Positions 1-9,854 are shown, counted from the first letter of the stretch. The stretch is DNA of 64,000 nucleotides from CAVVXX01 sp963707975 (GCA_963707975.1 OY970177.1:2232001-2296000), one strand, 5' to 3'. Program-made: numbers and translations. The notes: a model not told the origin generated them from the sequence alone.

Positions 1-1255
<1,255 letters not shown>

Positions 1256-1273
1256 GTTGTCCCCTGGAAAGTT

Positions 1274-1432
1274 CCCCCCCTCCCGATCCGGCTTCGCTGC
1301 GCTTGCTGGATCGACCCCCCCCGTACACGGAGGAGGAAATAAAATATCTGAGCGCTTCATTACATCGTTTCCTCCCCCGCACGCAGAGGAGGTCGAAAAA
1401 TCGAGCGCTGCGAGATTTTTCGGGCGGGGGAA
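1274..1432. repeat. Two adjacent C-rich/G-rich intergenic palindromes
   Basis: The gap between pccB and the TetR gene holds two imperfect hairpins: one around 1274-1337 (cccctcccgatccgg followed by ggatcg and later ggaggagg) and one around 1369-1432 (tttcctcccccgc paired with gcgggggaaag). The first resembles the element at 53141-53198, which shares the cccgatccg/ggatcgacc core. They look like members of a dispersed intergenic repeat family and lie just upstream of pccB. Confidence 0.6.
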
Positions 1433-1457
1433 AGAAAACGTCTCATCGCTTGTCCTC

Positions 1458-2114
1458 TCATGCCGTATTGATGCGCGTTGGCAGACCGCGAATGCCGTTC
1501 ATGAACAGCGCAGTGGCGAATTCCGCCGCGACTTTCGGATCCGGCGGCGCGCGCTTCAGCATTTCCTCCGCCACTTCATAGGCCACGCCCACCATCGCGG
1601 CCATCAGGAAATGGGCGTCGATGGAAGGAAAAAACCCGCGCACGCTGGCGCTTTCGATGTCCTCGCGCAATTCCTCGAAGCCCGCGATGATTTCCGGCGT
1701 GTCCATGCGCACGCGCAGGTTTTCTTTCGCACCACTCGCGGCCCCGGCCGCGAAACCCGCGCGCTCGGCCAGCACATAATCGAACAGCGTGCGAAAAGTG
1801 GTGGAGACGAACTGCTCGACGGTTTCGGCGCGGGTGCGTTCCTCGCGCAATTTGGGGCGGATTTTCAGCGCCATTTCGTCATGGATGGCCTGGAACACTT
1901 CTTCCTTCGACTTGAAGTAATTGTAGAATGTGCCCGAGGCCAAAGGCGTGGCGCGGATGATGTCGCGCACGGTGGCGGCCGCATAACCCATCTCGGCAAA
2001 CACGCGCCGCGTCGCTTCGAGAATAACAGCGCGGTTTTGCGCCTTGGTTTCCTCGCGCTTGCCGCGCGGCTTGCGCTTCGACGTGCCGGGCTGGTTTTGG
2101 GTTTCGGCTTCCAA
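1458..2114 (-). CDS. TetR/AcrR family transcriptional regulator
   Basis: 218-residue one-component repressor. A basic N-terminal tail (KRKPRGKREETKAQ) is followed at about residues 27-75 by the TetR helix-turn-helix, with the typical FAEMGYAAATVRDI and SGTFYNYFKSKEEVF segments. The remaining 140 residues are the helical ligand-binding and dimer domain, which does not reveal the ligand. The gene lies about 200 bp upstream of pccB on the same strand, so it may control acyl-CoA or fatty-acid metabolism. That is inference from position only. No operator could be picked out by eye. Confidence 0.88.
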   Translation of the reverse strand: MEAETQNQPGTSKRKPRGKREETKAQNRAVILEATRRVFAEMGYAAATVRDIIRATPLASGTFYNYFKSKEEVFQAIHDEMALKIRPKLREERTRAETVEQFVSTTFRTLFDYVLAERAGFAAGAASGAKENLRVRMDTPEIIAGFEELREDIESASVRGFFPSIDAHFLMAAMVGVAYEVAEEMLKRAPPDPKVAAEFATALFMNGIRGLPTRINTA

Positions 2115-2168
2115 ATAGAGGACTCGCGGGGGGTGGGCGGACAGAGTCTAAACTAACGTGACGGCCCG

Positions 2169-2882
2169 TCAACTTTCCTTCAGCAGGCGAAGGAATTGTT
2201 CGCAGGCCGTCAGTTCGACCGCCACGCGACGGTGACGGGCTTCGGCTTCGTGATCTGCGCCCCACTTTGCGGCCTGATAGACCTCATCGAGATAGGCGGC
2301 GGCGAAGGCCGCATCGGCGTCGAGCCGCCCTTCGGCCAGCGCCAGCGCGATGACTGCGGAGCCGCTTAAGGACGACGCGGCATAGAGTGCTGCCAGCCCA
2401 AAATCGCCGTGAGCATCGATTGCGCGCGCGAGCGTTTGCAGCGCTGCATCCGGCTGTTCGATGAAGGCGATGCCCTCGCGCGCGCGCAAATCCGCGCCAT
2501 GCTCTTCGCGCAGCCATGCGAGCAGCGGATCCCAAATCTCAGCCTGGCGCCCGGCCAGCTCGCGCGGGGATTCCGCGCGATAACACACGAGATCGCTGCG
2601 GCCGAACGCCATGATGCGCTCTACCATTTCGGCGCGGGCGGGCGCTGCGCGATCCGCAGCCGTGTTGGCAAGGCGCGTGAGCGGCATGGTGTCGGGGCGG
2701 AGTTTTTCGCCTTGCGCGCGCCATTCTTCGGCGATCGCGTTCGCAAGCCGCTCATTCGGCAATAACATTTCGGCGCGCGCGGGCGTGCGCAGCGGCTTGC
2801 TATCGAGCAGAATGCCAAAGCCCGCCCCGCGCCGTTCAACGGCGACATGCGCGTAAAACTTGCGCGGGTTGCGCTGAACCAC
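2169..2882 (-). CDS. ATP12-type F1F0-ATPase assembly chaperone
   Basis: 237-residue protein of the ATP12 family, which in mitochondria and alphaproteobacteria binds the F1 alpha subunit and assists assembly of the F1 sector. Family signatures are KFYAHVAVERRGAGFGILLD at the N-terminus, TPARAEMLLP, TMPLTRLANTAADR, SDLVCYRAESPREL and QAEIWDPLLAW. The C-terminal half is helical, ending in EFLRLL-like residues. It lies 3 bp downstream of the bicupin gene in an apparent operon rluC-cupin-ATP12. RluC and ATP12 are neighbours in many alphaproteobacteria, which supports both calls. Confidence 0.9.
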   Translation of the reverse strand: MVQRNPRKFYAHVAVERRGAGFGILLDSKPLRTPARAEMLLPNERLANAIAEEWRAQGEKLRPDTMPLTRLANTAADRAAPARAEMVERIMAFGRSDLVCYRAESPRELAGRQAEIWDPLLAWLREEHGADLRAREGIAFIEQPDAALQTLARAIDAHGDFGLAALYAASSLSGSAVIALALAEGRLDADAAFAAAYLDEVYQAAKWGADHEAEARHRRVAVELTACEQFLRLLKES

Positions 2883-2885
2883 GCC

Positions 2886-3995
2886 TTACTTCTTGCGCTT
2901 GGACGGTTGCGGCCCGGCTTTCGCAGCGGCCGCTTTCACGGGCGCGGATTTTCCGGCGCCTTGCTTGCCCTCCTTCGTGCGCAACGCGTCGGGCATGCCG
3001 TCATGAGGCCCGAGCTCGCGCTTGGGCGCATCGGACCAGAACATCTCGCCGATTTCCTGATTGCGTTTGGGATGCATCGGATAATAGACCTTGCTGCGCA
3101 CGCGCGAGGCCTCGCCCACCACGATCAGCCGCACCGGCTTATTGGTATTGTTGATGAAAACGTGGCTGATGCCGGTCTTGTCCGGAAAACCGACGCCGTC
3201 GCCCGCCTTCAGGCGATAGAGCACGCCGTCGATCCATACGTCGGGCTCGCCTTCCAGCACAAAAACAAATTCCTCCTCGTCGCGCTCGGCATGCGGCCAG
3301 GACGTGCGCGTGCCGGGCGGCAGGAGCTCGTGATGCACGCCGATGCGGCCCAATCCGAAATGGCTGGCGAATTTCGCGTGGCGGCCATGGGTTTCCTGGC
3401 TGCCGGGATAGCTCCACGGCCCGCGCGCGATTTTATTCCAATGGACAACAAAATCGGGCCGTTCGCTTTTTCTCGATCCTTCCGGGCTTGGCTTGCCGCG
3501 TCTGGCGTCCGTCAGGCCGTCATGCGGACCACGCTCGCGGCGCGGCGGATCTTCCCACAGCTTTCCCGTCCGGCGCAGAGCCTCGCTTTGCATCGGATCA
3601 AGCGGCAGCACGATTTTCGAGGAATAGCGCGAGGCCTCGCCCATCGTGAACAGGCGAACGTCCTTGTCGGTGTTGTTGAGAAAAGTGTGCGCGATGCCGG
3701 TGCGGTCGGGGAAGCCGACGCCGTCGCCCTCAGCGAGCCGGTAGAGATAACCATCGGCCCATAAATCGGGCGCCCCTTCAATGACGTAAACGAATTCCTC
3801 TTCATCGCGCGACGCGCCTGGCGGATTCATGCGCGTGCCAGGCGTCAGCCGGATGTGATTGATGCGCAGCCGGTTTAGGCCGGTCGCGCGCGAGAACGGC
3901 GCATGGAAGGCAAATGACTCGTTCAGGCCGGGCGGCCGCACGGGCTCCTTCGGTTCGATTTCGGACCAATGTTTGATGAAATCAGGACGGGTCAT
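2886..3995 (-). CDS. Two-domain cupin protein (tandem duplication)
   Basis: 369 residues made of two similar cupin halves, about 1-150 and 175-335, followed by a Lys/Ala-rich tail. Each half opens with the same phrase (RPDFIKHWSEIE and RPDFVVHWNKIA) and carries the cupin core RDEEEFVYVIEG / RDEEEFVFVLEG, then GDGVGFPD-TGI-H. The second half has a His before the acidic run (PHAERDEEEF), but the first has PPGASRDEEEF and lacks it, so the two metal sites are probably not equivalent. The substrate is unknown; the family holds small beta-barrel dioxygenases, isomerases and binding proteins. The start ATG overlaps the rluC stop (ATGA), so the two are probably translationally coupled. Confidence 0.85.
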   Translation of the reverse strand: MTRPDFIKHWSEIEPKEPVRPPGLNESFAFHAPFSRATGLNRLRINHIRLTPGTRMNPPGASRDEEEFVYVIEGAPDLWADGYLYRLAEGDGVGFPDRTGIAHTFLNNTDKDVRLFTMGEASRYSSKIVLPLDPMQSEALRRTGKLWEDPPRRERGPHDGLTDARRGKPSPEGSRKSERPDFVVHWNKIARGPWSYPGSQETHGRHAKFASHFGLGRIGVHHELLPPGTRTSWPHAERDEEEFVFVLEGEPDVWIDGVLYRLKAGDGVGFPDKTGISHVFINNTNKPVRLIVVGEASRVRSKVYYPMHPKRNQEIGEMFWSDAPKRELGPHDGMPDALRTKEGKQGAGKSAPVKAAAAKAGPQPSKRKK

Positions 3996-5008
3996 CGTTT
4001 TTCTCTTGGCAGTGGAAATGGATCGCCGGCATCGTTTTCATAAAAGCCAAACAAATGCCAGGCGCGGGCCATATGCGGCGGCAATGGCGCAACTATTTTC
4101 AGCCGCCCGCCATCTGGGTGCGCGATGTCGATCGAGCGCGCGTGCAGGTGCAGGCGGTTTTCGAGCTCGCCGCGGCCCTTGGCCTTTTCGCCGCCATATT
4201 TGAAATCGCCGACAATCGGCGTGCCGATTGCCGCCAGATGCGCGCGGATTTGATGCGTGCGGCCGGTTATGGGCTTAAGCGCCACCCAGGCATATTCATC
4301 GGCGGCCGTGCCGATGACGGCGTAATGCGTGACGGCGGATTTCGCGCCTTGCTCGCCGGCTTCGGCGGGCGCCATGCGTTCGTCGCGGCCCGCCTTGCCG
4401 AAGCCCGCTTCCTTGGCGAGCGCCAATTTGATCACGCCGCCCGGCGGCTTGGGCACGCCTATGGTCAGCGCCCAATAGATTTTCTGCGCGTCGCGCCGGC
4501 GCAAGGATTCGGATAAGGCGGCCGCCGCCGGTTGCGTGCGCGCCACCAGCAGCACGCCCGAGGTGTCGCGGTCGAGGCGATGCACCAGGCGCGGCCGCTG
4601 GCGCTTCTCGCCCCGCAAGCCTTCCAACAGCCCGTCGATGTGGCGCGTGATGCCGGAGCCGCCTTGGGTGGCGAGCCCGCTTGGCTTGTTGAGCCCGATC
4701 ACTTTTAAATCTTCGTGGATTACAAGACCTTGGATGAATTTCTTGTCGGCCGCAGACAACTCCGTTTGCGCAGGAAACTTATCACGGCTCGCGGGCAAGG
4801 ATTGCAACTGCGGCGGTATGCGGATGCTCTGTCCAGCCTCCACGCGTGCATTTGCTTTTGCGCGTTTGCCGTCGACGCGCACCTGGCCTGTGCGCAGCAA
4901 TTTCTCCAGCGGCCCGTGCGAGAGCCCAGGAAAGCGCTGCCGGAACCAGCGGTCGAGCCTGAGGCCGTTCTCGTCTTCCTCAACCTGAATTGTGGATGTG
5001 CTTGCCAC
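3992..5008 (-). CDS. rluC: RluC/RluD-family 23S rRNA pseudouridine synthase
   Basis: Converts specific uridines of 23S rRNA to pseudouridine. An N-terminal S4 RNA-binding domain (LDRWFRQRFPGLSHGPLEKLLRTGQVRVDGKR) is followed by the catalytic domain. The catalytic motif HRLDRDTSGVLLVAR contains the conserved Asp, and GRTHQIRAHLAAIG and HLHARSI follow. The frame is open to 5098, but I prefer the GTG at 5008 because an aggga Shine-Dalgarno-like run precedes it and family similarity begins just after; an ATG at 5062 is possible. The stop overlaps the cupin start by 4 nt. RluC is more likely than RluD or RluA, but the target site cannot be fixed here. Confidence 0.88.
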   Translation of the reverse strand: MASTSTIQVEEDENGLRLDRWFRQRFPGLSHGPLEKLLRTGQVRVDGKRAKANARVEAGQSIRIPPQLQSLPASRDKFPAQTELSAADKKFIQGLVIHEDLKVIGLNKPSGLATQGGSGITRHIDGLLEGLRGEKRQRPRLVHRLDRDTSGVLLVARTQPAAAALSESLRRRDAQKIYWALTIGVPKPPGGVIKLALAKEAGFGKAGRDERMAPAEAGEQGAKSAVTHYAVIGTAADEYAWVALKPITGRTHQIRAHLAAIGTPIVGDFKYGGEKAKGRGELENRLHLHARSIDIAHPDGGRLKIVAPLPPHMARAWHLFGFYENDAGDPFPLPREKR

Positions 5009-5182
5009 TGCGTTCCCTGAATGATTGACCCGCGGCCGGTGAAACTTTAGGTTCGATTCCATTCGATGGGGATGGAGTTCCCCCGAAATTGCCCTCATGG
5101 CTGATGACTCCTACCGCATGAATGCTTGCGGTGGGAGTGCCTTGGCAATCTTCGCAATTGCCATGCCCTCCTGAATCATATC

Positions 5183-5190
5183 AAGGAGGA
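5183..5190 (+). promoter_or_regulatory. Shine-Dalgarno of the antiporter gene
   Basis: aaggagga lies 4 nt before the ATG at 5195. This strong site fixes the antiporter start and rules out the upstream in-frame ATG at 5126. Confidence 0.8.
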
Positions 5191-5194
5191 AGCC

Positions 5195-6370
5195 ATGGAA
5201 AATGTCTGGCTGGCATCGGCGCTATGGCTGGGGCTCGCGCTCGCGGCTTCGCTCATTTCGATACGCGTCGCCATTTCGGTGGCCCTCATCGAGATCGTGG
5301 TGGGCGCGGTGGCCGGCAATGTGGTGGGCCTTACGCTCACGCCCTGGGTGAATTTTCTCGCGGGCTTCGGCGCCATTTTGCTCACCTTTCTGGCCGGCGC
5401 CGAAATCGACCCGCGCGTGGTGAAGAAGCATTTCTGGTCCAGCATGACCATCGGCGCGGTGGGATTTTTCGCGCCCTATCTGGGCGTGCTGGCCTACGCC
5501 TATTTCGGGCTGCACTGGCCATGGCCGCAGGCACAGATCGCCGGCATCTCGCTTTCCACCACGTCGGTGGCGGTGGTTTACGCGGTGATGGTCGAGACCG
5601 GCTTCAACAAGACCGAGATCGGGAAAATCATTCTTGCCGCCTGTTTCATCAACGATCTCGGCACGGTGCTGGCGTTAGGCATTGTGTTCGCGCATTACGA
5701 TTACACACTGGCGATATTCGGCGCGGTGACGGCGCTGGTGGTGGTGGCGCTGCCGCGTTTCGCACCGTGGTTTTTCAACAGCGTCGGCCACCGGGTGAGC
5801 GAGCCGCAGACAAAATTCGTGGCGCTGGTTTTGTTATCGCTGGGCGGGCTTGCGAGCGTTGCTGGCAGCGAGGCCGTGCTGCCGGCCTATCTTATCGGCA
5901 TGGCGCTAGCGCCGACATTCCTTGCCAACCACGAACTGCCGCACCGCATGCGCATCATCGCCTTTTCGATTCTCACGCCGTTTTATTTTCTCAAGGCGGG
6001 ATCTCTGGTTGAGTGGCATTCGGTGCTGGCCTCGTCCGGGCTGATCGCCATTCTGCTGGCCATCAAGATGGCGACGAAGTTCGTGGGCATCCTGCCGCTG
6101 ACGAGATTTCACAAATTCGAAAAGACCGAAGGCATGTACACCACGCTGATGATGTCGACAGGCCTCACCTTCGGCACCATCTCGGCGCTGTTTGGATTGA
6201 CCAACCACATCATCGACCAGACGCAATACACCATCCTGGTCACCGGCGTGATCGGCAGCGCCGTGGTGCCGACGCTGATCGCGCAAACCTGGTTCCAGCC
6301 CAAATTCAAACCGATCGAAGCGCCGGAGGCCGTGGCCGAAGCCGAAGAAGTGGCGCGCGAGGAGCCGTGA
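5195..6370 (+). CDS. Cation:proton antiporter (CPA2/KefB-like membrane domain)
   Basis: 391-residue polytopic inner-membrane protein with about a dozen hydrophobic segments, of the Na+(K+)/H+ exchanger superfamily. It exchanges protons for monovalent cations across the cytoplasmic membrane. Supporting segments are LIEIVVGAVAGNVVG near the N-terminus, LTFLAGAEIDPRVV in the first third, LSTTSVAVVYAVMVETGFN, ACFINDLGTVLALG (conserved Asp in the ion path) and STGLTFGTISALFG near the end. There is no C-terminal TrkA-N or USP domain, so it is the membrane part only. A 112-residue gene starts 3 bp after its stop. The pair sits between rluC and rarA and looks like a lineage-specific insertion. Confidence 0.87.
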   Translation: MENVWLASALWLGLALAASLISIRVAISVALIEIVVGAVAGNVVGLTLTPWVNFLAGFGAILLTFLAGAEIDPRVVKKHFWSSMTIGAVGFFAPYLGVLAYAYFGLHWPWPQAQIAGISLSTTSVAVVYAVMVETGFNKTEIGKIILAACFINDLGTVLALGIVFAHYDYTLAIFGAVTALVVVALPRFAPWFFNSVGHRVSEPQTKFVALVLLSLGGLASVAGSEAVLPAYLIGMALAPTFLANHELPHRMRIIAFSILTPFYFLKAGSLVEWHSVLASSGLIAILLAIKMATKFVGILPLTRFHKFEKTEGMYTTLMMSTGLTFGTISALFGLTNHIIDQTQYTILVTGVIGSAVVPTLIAQTWFQPKFKPIEAPEAVAEAEEVAREEP

Positions 6371-6373
6371 GCC

Positions 6374-6712
6374 ATGCGGCTTGGCGACAACAATTTCTTC
6401 AACCTGTTCAGCCGTATCGTGCATGCGACAAACCCCAGCCGCGACCGCGACCAATGGGAAGTGGCGGGTGTGCGCTGGGTGCGCGAGCGCAATGTGCACC
6501 GGGGAGCGAACTTCTCGTTCCAGATTGAAGTGCATACCTTGCACCATCCTGCGCGGCGCGGCGGGTGGACTTTGCTGGTGGCGACGGAAATGTGGTGGCC
6601 GCCAGACCGGCGCAAGACGTTCCGGCACGGGCGGTGGGTTCACTTAACGCAAGGCGCGCGGGCAAACGTGCTGAAATGGTTTCAGGAGCGCGAGAAGGAA
6701 CTGGAAAAATAG
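6374..6712 (+). CDS. Uncharacterised 112-residue protein coupled to the antiporter
   Basis: Starts 3 bp after the antiporter stop, so it is very likely in the same transcript. It has no signal peptide or membrane helix. The composition is striking: eight Trp and many Arg/His in 112 residues, with the central stretch GGWTLLVATEMWWPPDRR and a charged C-terminal helix (VLKWFQEREKELEK). I do not recognise a family. The tight spacing suggests a cytosolic accessory or regulatory partner of the antiporter. Reality as a gene is supported by spacing and by its soluble, non-shadow composition. Confidence 0.7.
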   Translation: MRLGDNNFFNLFSRIVHATNPSRDRDQWEVAGVRWVRERNVHRGANFSFQIEVHTLHHPARRGGWTLLVATEMWWPPDRRKTFRHGRWVHLTQGARANVLKWFQEREKELEK

Positions 6713-6714
6713 CA

Positions 6715-6847
6715 ATTGTCATTCCCGGCCGAGCATTGCGAAGCAATGCGAGGGTAAGGGAACCCAGGTGGAAAGGTTGGTTCTGATCTAACACCTGGGT
6801 CCCCTTCCCTCGCACGCACGTTGTTCGCGCTCGCCGGGGATGACAAT
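6715..6847. repeat. Long inverted repeat between convergent genes
   Basis: An imperfect palindrome of about 130 bp. The left arm begins attgtcattcccggc and contains gcgagggtaagggaaccc and aggtg; the right arm mirrors it (cacctgggtccccttccct ... gccggggatgacaat). The right end touches the rarA stop codon. It lies between the 112-residue gene (+) and rarA (-), so its transcript would fold as a large hairpin from either side and may act as a bidirectional terminator. Similar attgtcat...atgacaat elements are, from memory, dispersed in alphaproteobacterial genomes. Confidence 0.75.
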
Positions 6848-8154
6848 TACTTGTTCTGTTTTTCCGCGCGCAGCTTCGACCAGTATTCCAGCCGTTTGGC
6901 GATTTCCTTTTCAAAGCCCAAGTCTGTGGGGCGGTAAAGGTTCTGGCGTTTCATCTTATCGGGAAAATAGTTTTGGCCGGAGAAACGTTCTTCCGCCTGG
7001 TGGTCGTATTCGTAGCCTTTGCCGTAGCCCAGATCTTTCATCAGCTTGGTCGGCGCGTTCAAGATATGCGCGGGCGGCATGAGTGAACCGTGTTCCTCGG
7101 CCGCGCGCATGGCCGCGCCATGCGCCAGATAGGCAGCGTTCGATTTTGGCGCCGAAGCCAGATAGATGACGGCCTGAACCAAGGCGATCTCGCCTTCGGG
7201 GCTGCCCAGAAAATCGTACACGTCCTTCGCGGCGAGCGCCTGATGCACGGCTTCTGGATCGGCAAGGCCCACGTCTTCCACGCTCGCACGCACCAGCCTG
7301 CGCGCGATATAAAGCGGCTGCTCGCCGCCCGCCAGCATGCGCGCGAGCCAATAGAGCGCCGCATCCACATCCGAGCCGCGGATGGATTTGTGCAGCGCCG
7401 AAATGAGATTGTAATGCTCCTCGCGGCTCTTGTCGTAAAGCGGCGCGCGTTTCTGCACGGCGGCGACCAGTGCGGCGGTATCGAGCGTCATGGCGGGATT
7501 TAGGTCCGCCAATTCCTCGGCCAGATTGAAAATGTAGCGCCCGTCGCCATCCGCCATGGCGCGCAACGAAGCGCGCGCGTCAGCAGTGAGCGGCAATTTA
7601 TGTCCAAGGTGTTTCTCTGCGCGTTGTAACAAGATTTCCAAGTCACTGTCGGTCAGCCGGTGCAGCACCAGAACCTGCGCGCGGCTGAGCAGCGCGCCAT
7701 TGAGTTCAAAGGAGGGGTTCTCTGTGGTCGCGCCAACCAGCGTGATGGTGCCGTCTTCCATGACGGGGAGGAAGGAATCCTGCTGGCTGCGATTGAAACG
7801 GTGGATTTCGTCGATGAAGAGGAGTGTGCCCTGCCCCGTCTTGCGCCGGGCACGCGCCGCATCGAAAGTTTTTTTCAAATCGGCGACGCCGGTGAACACC
7901 GCCGAGAGTTGCACGAAATGGAGCTTGAACACGCCAGACAAGAGCCGCGCGATGGTCGTCTTGCCGGTGCCGGGCGGCCCCCAGAGGATTATCGAGGCCG
8001 GCCGCGCCGACGCGATCATGCGCCCCAGCGGTCCATCCGGGCCCAGCAGGTGATCCTGCCCAACGACTTCGGTCAGTGTTTTGGGACGCAGCCGGTCGGC
8101 CAAAGGCCGCGGCGCGTCCTTATCCAGGCCCCCTGCTTCGAAGAGATCGGTCAT
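6847..8154 (-). CDS. rarA: Replication-associated recombination protein A (AAA+ ATPase)
   Basis: 435-residue MgsA/RarA/WRNIP1 clamp-loader-like ATPase that acts at stalled replication forks. In order: a fork-protein N-terminus PLADRLRPKTLTEVVGQDHLLG, Walker A GPPGTGKTTIARLL (about residues 58-71), Walker B LLFIDEIHRFNRSQQD, sensor 1 VGATTENPSFELN and the arginine region LSRAQVLVL. The C-terminal tetramerisation part has SIRGSDVDAALYWLARML and the YGKGYEYDHQ and FPD signatures. The length matches the family. RarA next to degQ and near rluC is common in alphaproteobacteria; here the antiporter and amt blocks have been added on either side. Confidence 0.95.
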   Translation of the reverse strand: MTDLFEAGGLDKDAPRPLADRLRPKTLTEVVGQDHLLGPDGPLGRMIASARPASIILWGPPGTGKTTIARLLSGVFKLHFVQLSAVFTGVADLKKTFDAARARRKTGQGTLLFIDEIHRFNRSQQDSFLPVMEDGTITLVGATTENPSFELNGALLSRAQVLVLHRLTDSDLEILLQRAEKHLGHKLPLTADARASLRAMADGDGRYIFNLAEELADLNPAMTLDTAALVAAVQKRAPLYDKSREEHYNLISALHKSIRGSDVDAALYWLARMLAGGEQPLYIARRLVRASVEDVGLADPEAVHQALAAKDVYDFLGSPEGEIALVQAVIYLASAPKSNAAYLAHGAAMRAAEEHGSLMPPAHILNAPTKLMKDLGYGKGYEYDHQAEERFSGQNYFPDKMKRQNLYRPTDLGFEKEIAKRLEYWSKLRAEKQNK

Positions 8155-8506
8155 CCATAGAAGATAATGCGCAGGACGAAGCGCTGCACCCCCCTACCCG
8201 AGCCCTATCCCCCGATGGGGGAGAGGGGAAAGAAACTACACACAAACGAGACAAGTAGTAATCACCTCTGCGAGTGACCTAGCCGATTCTTGTCTTCTAT
8301 CGGCGGAGAAGTGATCGCCTGATGGGTATGTCTGCTTGTGACCCAAGCGGACGTCAGGTGACGAATAGGAACTGGGTTTGGATACACTTGTGCCCCGCAT
8401 TCCTTACCCGAGCTCCACCCGCATGGTTTTCAATATTTTCTAATACTCTATTTCATGGGCCCGCTTCCGGGTTAACATGGAAGCCTTTTCATGGGCGGGG
8501 AGAGCG
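8155..8506. other. Intergenic region between rarA and amt
   Basis: 352 bp between the divergent rarA and amt genes, with no gene. It holds a perfect small hairpin tcccccgatgggggaga at 8208-8222 near rarA, a stretch of lower GC from about 8230, and the first of three degenerate palindromes at 8328-8354. The amt promoter must lie here, but I found neither a clear sigma-70 pair nor a sigma-54 TGGC/TTGC motif by eye. Confidence 0.6.
8328..8354. repeat. Degenerate palindrome, copy 1 of 3
   Basis: atgtctgcttgtgacccaag followed by cggacgt. The arms GTCTGCTT and AAGCGGAC are nearly complementary around GTGACCC. Copies 2 and 3 are at 9827-9854 and 10419-10447. Confidence 0.65.
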
Positions 8507-9727
8507 ATGCCAAATATCGATACGGGCAATACCGGCTTCATGCTGCTTTGCAGCAGTTTGGTGATGCTCATGACGCCGGGCCTGGCTTTTTTTTACGGCG
8601 GCCTGGTGAGCAGGAGGAATGTCCTGACCATAATGATGCAATCTTTCGCATCGATGGGCTGGACTACCGTTATCTGGTTTGCGGTTGGCTATTCGCTGTG
8701 TTTCTCGGGTGGCGCTGGAGGCATCATCGGCAATCTGGATATGGCGTTCCTCCGTGGCGTGACGTTGGCAACGCCATCGCCAACACCCGGAATTCCACTC
8801 CTTGTGCACGTTGCCTATCAGATGATGTTCGCGATTATCACGCCCGCGTTGATCACAGGCGCCTTCGCCAACCGCGTAACGTTCAAGGCCTACATGATCT
8901 TCCTCACACTCTGGCTCTTTTTCGTTTACTTTCCCTTTGTGCACATGCTGTGGGGTGGTGGCCTGTTGCAGAAGTGGGGCGCGCTTGATTTCGCTGGCGG
9001 CATCGTGGTGCACAACACCGCAGGGCTGGCCGCGCTCGCATCTGTTCTCTATGTGGGCCGGCGGAAAGTCGTTGACGCTGGAGCGCACAATATCCCGCTG
9101 GTAGCGCTGGGAACTGGCCTGTTGTGGTTCGGCTGGTACGGCTTTAATGCCGGCAGCGAATTCCGCGTAGACGGAGTGACCGCGGTCGCTTTCCTCAATA
9201 CCGATGTGGCGGCGTCGTTTGCGGCAATCTCCTGGATGGCTATCGGTTGGTGGTTGGAAAAGCGGCCGACCTTTGTCGGTCTGTTGACGGGAGCCGTCGC
9301 GGGCTTGGCCACAATCACTCCCGCGGCGGGTTATGTCTCGCCTGTCGCTGCGGTGATCATTGGAGTGGTGTCGGGGGGAGTTTGCTATTTCGCGGTGGCC
9401 TTGAAGAATCGGCTTAAATGGGATGACGCCCTCGACGTGTGGGGCGTCCATGGTGTCGGTGGTGCGCTTGGAATCGTTCTTCTGGGTGTCTTTGCTACTC
9501 TCGCTTTCAATCCTAACGGCGCCGATGGCTTGATCGCCGGCAATCTGGGCTTTTTCACGAAACAGGTTTTGGCCGTTGCCCTCTCTTCGGTCTGGGCTTT
9601 CGTCTTTACTTACGGCATGCTGTGGTTGATCGATAAAATTACGCCAGTGAAGGTCGACCAGCAGGCCGAAGAGCGCGGGCTCGATGAGGCGCTTCACGGC
9701 GAGCAAGCTTATCTTGGCGAATCCTGA
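8507..9727 (+). CDS. amt: Ammonium transporter (Amt/MEP/Rh family)
   Basis: 406-residue inner-membrane channel protein with 11 expected membrane helices, importing ammonium. Evidence: N-terminal NTGFMLLCSSLVMLMTPGLAFFYGGLVSRR (split here only as the family core), the VHMLWGGG segment, ALDFAGGIVVHNTAG carrying the conserved Asp and first pore His, and DVWGVHGVGGALG carrying the second pore His. The start is the ATG at 8507, after a ggggagag Shine-Dalgarno; upstream ATGs at 8477 lack one. No glnK or glnB accompanies it, unlike typical amtB operons, so PII control would have to come from elsewhere. It sits in an AT-richer block with degenerate palindromes, suggesting acquisition. Confidence 0.93.
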   Translation: MPNIDTGNTGFMLLCSSLVMLMTPGLAFFYGGLVSRRNVLTIMMQSFASMGWTTVIWFAVGYSLCFSGGAGGIIGNLDMAFLRGVTLATPSPTPGIPLLVHVAYQMMFAIITPALITGAFANRVTFKAYMIFLTLWLFFVYFPFVHMLWGGGLLQKWGALDFAGGIVVHNTAGLAALASVLYVGRRKVVDAGAHNIPLVALGTGLLWFGWYGFNAGSEFRVDGVTAVAFLNTDVAASFAAISWMAIGWWLEKRPTFVGLLTGAVAGLATITPAAGYVSPVAAVIIGVVSGGVCYFAVALKNRLKWDDALDVWGVHGVGGALGIVLLGVFATLAFNPNGADGLIAGNLGFFTKQVLAVALSSVWAFVFTYGMLWLIDKITPVKVDQQAEERGLDEALHGEQAYLGES

Positions 9728-9826
9728 TGATTAGTTGAGTTAAGATAAGAACTGCCGGTTTGCTTATCGTGGTTTTTAGCTCACGAATTTGCGCATTAGG
9801 TGGATCAAACATCATCACGATCGTAA

Positions 9827-9854
9827 GGTCTGCTTCTGACCCAAAGCGGATATT
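9827..9854. repeat. Degenerate palindrome, copy 2 of 3
   Basis: ggtctgcttctgacccaaag followed by cggatatt. It has the same orientation as copy 1 and matches it at most positions. Confidence 0.65.

Noticed and set aside
8400..8506. Sigma-54 (NtrC) promoter for amt
   Set aside because: No TGGC-N8-TTGC motif could be found in the region; not claimed.
8489..9706. A 405-codon minus-strand frame opposite amt
   Set aside because: Antisense shadow of the ammonium transporter; no signal, motif or Shine-Dalgarno.
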